43,157 bases of DNA from Chara braunii (taxonomy: Eukaryota > Streptophyta > Charophyceae > Charales > Characeae). Each line of letters begins with the position of its first letter. The first letter of the stretch is position 1. The translations under genes were made by a program, and so were the position numbers. Shown piece after piece: positions 37,896 to 43,157 of the stretch. The notes below the pieces were generated by a model. The model made no database searches, had not been told where the DNA came from, and was given only the letters and a program-made list of their open reading frames with translations. The DNA lies in assembly GCA_003427395.1 (NCBI GenBank), contig BFEA01000967.1, positions 59,501 to 102,657 on the forward strand, given 5' to 3'.

Positions 37896-38476
37896 GAGTG
37901 TCGAAATGTGTCTTAGGGTGTCGAAGAGTGTTGTAGAGTGTCGCAGAGTAGAGTAGAGTAAAGTAGAGTACAATAAAGTGTCGTGGAGTAGAGTGTTGTA
38001 CAGTAGTGTTGTAAAGAGTATTGTCGAGTAGAGTAGAGTAGAGTAGAGTAGAGTAGAGTAGAGTAGAGTAGAGTAGAGTAGAGTAGAGTAGAGTAAAGTA
38101 GAGTAGAGTAGAGTAGAGTAGGGTAAAGTAGAGTAGATTAAAGTAGAGTAGAGTAGAGTACAGTACAGTAGAGTGGAGTGAAGTAAAGAAGAGAAGAGTA
38201 GAGTAGAGTGTGGTAGAGTGTCGTCGAGTTATGTAGAGTAGAGTGCGGTAGAGTGTGGTAGAGTAGAGTGGAGTGAAGTAGAGTGTCATAGAGTAGAGTA
38301 GACTGGAGTAGAGTAGAGTAGAGTAGAGTAAAGTATTGTAGAGTAGAGTAGAGTAGAGTGGAGTAGAGTGTTGTAGAGCAAAGTAGAGTAAAGCATAGTA
38401 GAGTGTCGTAGAGTGTCATAAAGTAGAGTGTTGTGTAGCATAGTAGCGTAGAGCAGAGTAGAGTGTCGTAGAGTAA
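37896..38476. repeat. GAGTA pentanucleotide satellite
   Basis: About 580 bases of GAGTA/AGAGT repeats, nearly perfect at about 38027-38095 and more diverged (GTGTCGTA, AGTGTTGTA variants) at the ends. The minus strand is open as Tyr-Ser-Thr-Leu-Leu repeats, an artefact of the five-base period. Confidence 0.97.
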
Positions 38477-38614
38477 TTGTTTTTTTTCGAAGTTACGGGC
38501 CAACTCCCTGACCCCCACACTTCGGACTGTGCTGGACTGTTTCGTCGGACTTTTACCGGCGTATCAGGAGGTTGAACCCTGACAGTCTGCCTAGGATGCA
38601 TTTGAATGATGGAC

Positions 38615-38678
38615 GTGCGTGTGTGTGTGCTTGTGTGTGTGTGTTAGTGTGTGTGTGTGGGGGGGGGGGGGGGGGGGG
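38615..38678. repeat. GT tract ending in a run of 20 G
   Basis: (GT)n with interruptions is followed by 20 consecutive G at 38659-38678 and a further G5 at 38685-38689. It is a strong candidate for G-quadruplex formation and for polymerase slippage. Confidence 0.9.
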
Positions 38679-38688
38679 TTGAGTGGGG

Positions 38689-39010
38689 GAGCTTTTCCTG
38701 TTGGTCGACACGGGATACAACAACAAAAAACACAAAAAATCGTGGAAGTGGTGGAGCTTTTCCCGTTGGCCGATACGTGATACAACAACAAAAAACACAA
38801 AAAATTGAATATAGGACAAATTAGCGCGACATTTATTTCACGATCTTAAATATGTTTTTAATTTATTTAAATACTTTTAGTAGAAAGATCACGATCTATT
38901 CTACAGGCCTATTCAATTTCAGAGTTTTGGAGTCATCCTTTTGAGCGCAAAAAATTGCGGGAGTTGGGGTACTTTTCCCGTTGGCCAACACGTGCAAGAA
39001 TGACAAAAAT
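38689..39010. repeat. 65-base tandem repeat
   Basis: Two close copies start GAGCTTTTCCTGTTGG (38689) and GAGCTTTTCCCGTTGG (38754), each with ATACAACAACAAAAAACAC. A diverged third is near 38967 (ACTTTTCCCGTTGGCCAACA). 38820-39230 is otherwise AT-rich without a gene. Confidence 0.8.
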
Positions 39011-39313
39011 GGAGAACGCAATGAAACGGCACGACATTTATTTCACAGTCTTTTTTTTTTTTTTTTCATTTTTTTGATATTTTTCCTGGAAAGTTCACAA
39101 CCTAATCTACAGGATCTCAAATTTTCATATTTTCTTCAATTCGTCTGAGCGGGAAAAATCGTCAAATTTAGCACTTGGAAATTGCGGGACTAGATCCGCC
39201 TGCCACACTATGCAACGTTAGGGTTTGGACACAAAGGCACATCCTGACCCGTCAGCTGCCTGACGTCGAATGCACTTCATAAAGAAGCAGTCCCCCAAAA
39301 CACATAGGGACCC

Positions 39314-39385
39314 AGTCGACCTGAGTGGTTAAGGCAGTTGCGTACCTCAAATCTGTGCGTGGGTTCAAACCTCCATGACAACCAT
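39314..39385 (+). repeat. tRNA-like sequence, SINE head or pseudo-tRNA
   Basis: GTCGACCTGAGTGGTTAAGG is box A-like and GTGGGTTCAAACC is box B-like. The arrangement resembles a class II tRNA (Ser/Leu) without the long variable arm. The ends do not pair well, and the 3' side runs into GT-rich sequence, so I do not call a functional tRNA. Confidence 0.5.
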
Positions 39386-39880
39386 CAATGACGAACTTCA
39401 TAATCTTAATATGTGTGTGTGTTTGGGAGGGTGGTGGGTGGGTGGCGTGGGTGGGTGTGGGTGGTGTGGTGGTCTAAGTGCCTGCGCCGCCCCCGCCCCT
39501 ATGCCTTTTACCAAAAAAACGAAAAAACCGTCCAGAAATAAAACAAAAGGGGAACGACGGTCGCTACAACAGCGAAAAAAGAGAAAAACCACAAACGGAA
39601 AAAAAAAAAAAGGCGCACAAAACGACGAATTGCCCGACACTCGCATATTGGAGGGCTCTCCTCCGAGATGTTCATCTGCATCGACGCCCGCCGTCTACCC
39701 TGCCCCGGGAGCACGCTCTCACGTTTGATGGCGCACTGTGAACAATTCGGTACGTGCGCCACTCTGCACGCTCACCTGCCCTCGATCGCCTTCATCCGTT
39801 GGCCCCCACTGAAACTTCGACCTGATTCAGGTGCGCAGTGGACTATTGACCTCCCGCCCGCAGCCAATGCTGCTTAAGGG
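39386..39880. other. No recognisable gene
   Basis: A G/T-rich tract (39410-39475) and an A-rich tract (39595-39615) enclose short open frames of unremarkable composition. A coding role is possible at 39668-39877 but unsupported. Confidence 0.3.
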
Positions 39881-39884
39881 GTAG

Positions 39885-40300
39885 GATTACTTGTCGAATC
39901 TAGAGACGACGGCCTTTCAGGCCTTTTCTACTATCCTTATAGTAGTACGGGGAACCCCGTAGCACATCCGTGCTCAAGCCTCTGACGAGGGAACATGCGG
40001 GAGTTGCACTCACCAGCAGGTGTGATACCTGCTACAGCAGGTGGGCGATACCGGTCAGGGGTCAGTCGATAGCATCATGACCAAGCTTCTTCGATGGGCC
40101 AATCATTGTGCCTCCCCTCCGATCCCCTCCCTCTGTGACCATCAACAGTCTCTGCTCAATGCCACTCGGGGGGACCAACGACATATCTCTAGGTGGCAGG
40201 CGCCAAGCTTGCCCAGGAAGGTACATGAGGTCAATGGGATTGAACCCAAGACCTCATGAATGCCACTTGCGTGCCTTACCAACTGAGCTAGGCCGCTGGA
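39885..40300 (-). mobile_element. tRNA-derived SINE, copy 2
   Basis: The head at 40300-40229 has box A GGCCTAGCTCAGTTGGT and box B GGGTTCAATCCC. The body passes GGGAGGGGATCGGAGGGGAG and the tail includes GCTACGGGGTTCCCCGTA and CGGCCTTTCAGG-type sequence in inverse orientation. It matches copy 1 (30855-31163) in order and content and is more complete at the tail. Confidence 0.82.
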
Positions 40301-40650
40301 TGAGGTGGGAAATTTTAGAAAGGCATCGGCGACCGGAAAAAAAAAACCCTTGTAAAGCAATAGACATCCCCGTCCGAAAAGCAAATTTCAAATCAGGTGC
40401 TAGACGTGTCGACAACGATGCAGGGTAGGTGGCATCCATATCTGCGACGGTGGAAACGGGCATTTACAACGGTGCAGTGGAGTCCTCGCACGTCGTCACG
40501 ACTTTGTGAGCGCCCCGCGAAGGTTCATCGCCATCACCTCTGCATACCGCCTCGCCTATGTGTTGAGTCGAGCACACACGGGGAATGTCGTCGGAGACTT
40601 GGCGTTGAGGTTACAGTGGTCGTGGCGAGCTGGTAGGCTGTTGTATTTTC

Positions 40651-41232
40651 GTGGTTCATGAGCATTGCAACACACGGACCGATGGAGAGCGGCAACTACG
40701 ACAAATGTGCAAAGTTGACAACAATCGAGAAAACGGCCGTTACGGCGGCCATGACGGTCATGCTCTTTCATTGTCGCAGGAGAGGGCATTGGGCACAATA
40801 AGAGTGCAGATCCGTGCACGGAGGAGGAAGACGCTTCATCAAGTCCCAATCGAAGGGATGGATATCAAGGCCATCAACGAGGCTGCAGTTCAAGTTTGTT
40901 GCGCCATGGGTTGCAGTGCTCTCCCACGAGCAACAATGAGGTGGTGGATGAAAACGAGGACAGGGGGGGCATGGGAGGATCTCAAGCAATGTGATGATGC
41001 GACGGAGTACTTCTGGGAGAAGCTGCGTATGTCGCCACGTGTCTTTCAAGCGATGGCGATTGCATCCAATGTGGATGAAGGCCTGCGAGATGTGTTGCTG
41101 ATGTCGATGTCGACTGCAGTCGGTGTCAATCCCTCGTCTTCTCTGCTGGAGGCCTTCGAAAGAGGTCGGCCATCAACGATAAAGGAAGCACACGTGGAAC
41201 GGGAGGACCACGGCAAGCAAAATTGTGACTAG
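40651..41232 (+). pseudogene. HARBI1-like transposase N-terminal fragment
   Basis: The 193-residue frame carries RWWMKTRTGGAWEDL and, 15 residues on, FWEKLRMSPRVFQAM. HARBI1-like nucleases of the PIF/Harbinger superfamily open with a W-x2-[KR]-R-x-x-G-x-W-x-x-L stretch followed by a [FR]RMs-x-x-xF motif, which this resembles. The DDE catalytic part that should follow is absent: after MSPRVF only about 50 unrelated residues remain before the stop. I take it as a truncated transposase of the surrounding TIR element. It could also be a domesticated fragment, but nothing shows selection. Confidence 0.5.
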
Positions 41233-41410
41233 GAGCTGCAGTGACAACCTTCAATAAACGTCGACCATCAACAACATGTACGATAGGGCCGTAATTCTAC
41301 GATGATGATAGGTCTAACGAACGGCGACGATTAAGGGAGCAAACGGTATAGGACAACATATGGTACACACACTCTAACAGGTCGTACGCCCCTGCACTCC
41401 GAGCCGGGCT

Positions 41411-42012
41411 GTGGCCTGCGCGGTGGCTTCTGGAAGACCAACTCTTCGCTTGCTGCCCGTCCATGTTGACGTCCTTTTTCGCAGACCACCTCTTACGTGT
41501 ACATCCAGACACCCCGCCGAGGATGCGGATGTGGAAGAAGACGACAAGGAAAAGCAAAAGGATGACTTGGAGCAGCAACGACAGCCTTCGAAAGACATCG
41601 GCTATGAAAGGCAAGTGGTAGCTAGAAGACGACGGTACACCTTCAGCACACGGCGTCGAAGAGGGCTGCAAATGCCATATCGCAGCATGGGATAAACGCT
41701 TTGTAATGTTTTTTGTCGTGGAATACAATGGGCGATCAGAGCAAGGAGGGTTGGCTGAAGTATTCAAATTTGTCGATCGTTCGACCCCTTTCCGTTTGGC
41801 GGCACTCACTGCGAGGGAAAACCTTGGTTGGCGACGTCCGCGGGGACTGGACGGCCACCAACGGTTACCGTTGGCGCAAGTTTCTTGGAAGTCGAACGTT
41901 GAAGACCCAAGATGTCCTCACACTGCCCGGTAGGAACTCCAATGCACCGGCCGATGAAAACTTCATACCAACGACGGGTGCCCTCACTGCTCCGATTATC
42001 ACAGATCCTTGA
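41411..42012 (+). other. Short open frames of unknown status inside the 5 kb element
   Basis: Two frames are open on the plus strand: 41411-41695, with an acidic-basic stretch (EEDDKEKQKDDLEQQRQPSK), and 41713-42012, which contains WLKYSNLS and GYRWRKFLG. PIF/Harbinger elements usually carry a second, Myb/SANT-like gene, and the Trp spacing in the second frame is faintly reminiscent of it. I cannot assign either with confidence. Confidence 0.25.
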
Positions 42013-42195
42013 CCTTCAAGGGACCTCGGGAGGTCCCTTCAGGAATGCCACCAAATGGTTGTAGCCCGAGGGCGCCCCGAGGATTCCCCAAGGAAATGTT
42101 TTCACGTTTTTTTTCGTTTTCATCCCCTAGCATAGGTGGAATACAATTTTCCTCCGGGGATTTACAAGCCATAGAGTGTCTAACGAGCCCCTGAG

Positions 42196-42939
42196 TCAGA
42201 AGGTTTTCATATCTTGAGTAAGTGGCATACCATTGGGGATTAGGTCCCCGTAGGGTGTCTTCGCCTCATAAGCGAAATTGGATAATGCTCTCGGAGGTTA
42301 CTTTTTGGGTAGACTGTGAGGACCCCGGCCTTGAGACTCTATTTTGAAATATCAGCCTTGGGCACTGCCCCCACGAGTTATTTGAGAAAAAAAAAAAAAA
42401 AAAGGTTGGTCTTAAAAGAATTAGCCTTTAAAAATTGTGAAATCAAACTCACTTGGTGAAAATGGTAAACACACAGATCTTTTCCTTGGCAAGTGGAAGA
42501 AAATACCATTAGCCGCGTGGATCCATACAAACAATGTCCAAATTATGAGTCTAAGTTAAAAGACATCCAACGTTGGTGGATTGACCCACAGGTGTGGGGC
42601 CCGACAAATGGACAAAAAGGAAGTGTAACAATATTAGCGGATAAAAAATTGGGAAAATTTGAAATGCCCCTCCAAAATCCATTTATTTGCGGCATGCCCC
42701 TTCGACGACCAACTTACCCTCTAATGGCCCGGGGCTTTTTTTTGGCGCCGCCACAAAAAAAATAGTCGCAATTCACGCAAACCTCCCCGCTGCAATCCAC
42801 CTTGTGGGAGATAATTCACCGTGTGCCGCCTCCGATTCCCTTCTCTTGCTTCACGAAGGTGAGTGTCGTTCCACATCTTCCATGCCCCTCTTCATGTCGT
42901 CCCCCTGTCATGTGTGCTTGATGTTGTGCCTCTTCTTCT

Positions 42940-42940
<1 letters not shown>
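42196..42940. other. Right flank, no recognised gene
   Basis: One plus-strand frame is open at 42493-42765 (90 residues, with RWWIDPQVWGPTNG) but matches nothing I know. An A tract lies at about 42387-42403. No splice structure or promoter is evident. Confidence 0.3.

Positions 42941-42943
<3 letters not shown>

Positions 42944-42992
<49 letters not shown>
42944..42992. repeat. TC microsatellite
   Basis: (TC)n of about 49 bases follows a short CTT tract. The remainder to the window end is non-coding, with several CGTAC/GTACG words forming imperfect palindromes at 43045-43110. Confidence 0.95.
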
Positions 42993-42994
<2 letters not shown>

Positions 42995-43157
42995 GCACTT
43001 GATGAGTCACCAAAAGTCCAAAGAAACTTTCTGTTGTGACTCCCATCGTACAATATACGGGGGAGCGCTCGTACGACTGTACGAATGACCGTACATTTTA
43101 TAGCCACTTGTACTGGCCCGTATCAGCCAGTATGACAGGGTAGGGGGATGGGGGGGG

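Larger units (their letters stand above)
37211..42190. mobile_element. About 5 kb TIR DNA transposon, PIF/Harbinger-like
   Basis: The left end reads AGGCTCGTTAGATACTCC (37211-37228) and the right end, on the other strand, GGGCTCGTTAGACACTC. CTGAG lies directly outside both ends (37206-37210 and 42191-42195). With a TGA target duplication the ends would start GAGG and GGGG, which fits PIF/Harbinger habits (TNA duplication, G-rich termini). Inside are a HARBI1-like fragment, satellites and a SINE. The same end sequence marks the 21.4 kb element. Confidence 0.65.

Noticed and set aside
37896-38476. A telomere-like repeat
   Set aside because: GAGTA is unlike the TTTAGGG-type repeat expected in the green lineage, and it lies inside a transposon-like element.
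37891-38518. Tyr-Ser-Thr-Leu-Leu repeat proteins on the minus strand
   Set aside because: A five-base satellite without stop words is open in all phases; the product is an artefact.
42493-42765. 90-codon frame as a gene
   Set aside because: No recognisable motif, ordinary length for chance in this composition, and no promoter or splice context.

Overview
This window looks like nuclear DNA from the green lineage. The only intact host-type protein gene is an intronless plant-type alpha-tubulin (26881-28233, minus). There are also plant-like U2 and U6 snRNA sequences, Ty3/gypsy and L1-type retroelements, tRNA-headed SINEs and many microsatellites, with two runs of N. A large, repeat-rich genome such as that of a streptophyte (charophyte) alga would fit. 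That placement is inference; nothing here identifies the species.

Region 1 (about 0.5-20.4 kb) is one nested retrotransposon pair. The outer element A is on the plus strand, a chromodomain Ty3/gypsy, with LTRs at 550-1904 and 18806-20388, gag at 2.7-4.2 kb and pol at 15.16-18.79 kb. It sits in a GT microsatellite. It is split by the inner element B on the minus strand, about 9.6 kb, with about 1.05 kb LTRs at 5562-6611 and 14115-15162 and a 5-bp CGCCC target duplication. B runs gag-protease-RT-RNase H-integrase and has two unusual parts: a PHD-finger-like zinc motif between RNase H and integrase, and two accessory reading frames between integrase and the 3' LTR that match no family I recognise. 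Both elements carry stops, frame changes and altered catalytic residues, so both look dead.

Region 2 (20.4-26.4 kb) is gene-free. It holds GT and AATC simple repeats, a roughly 500 bp TIR element (21.4-21.9 kb), and two families of short foldback elements: family 1 with arms near CTACCGTCTTC, family 2 with arms near GGTCCCACTAGCAAAG. It also has a decayed U6-like sequence.

Region 3 (26.4-30.7 kb) holds the alpha-tubulin gene, whose residue 40 is Glu rather than the usual acetylatable Lys. A GAA-rich tandem repeat lies upstream of it and an A-rich tandem repeat downstream. A full-length U2 sequence and a U6 sequence follow, both with A-rich 3' tails that suggest retrocopies.

Region 4 (30.8-37.2 kb) holds a SINE, a broken L1-type LINE on the minus strand (32.1-36.6 kb), a piece of a second LINE in opposite orientation, and a long perfect hairpin.

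Region 5 (37.2-42.2 kb) is bounded by terminal inverted repeats like those of the 21.4 kb element and by matching CTGAG flanks. It appears to be one PIF/Harbinger-like DNA transposon of about 5 kb. It contains a HARBI1-like fragment, a GAGTA satellite of about 580 bp and a SINE. The last kilobase shows no recognisable gene.
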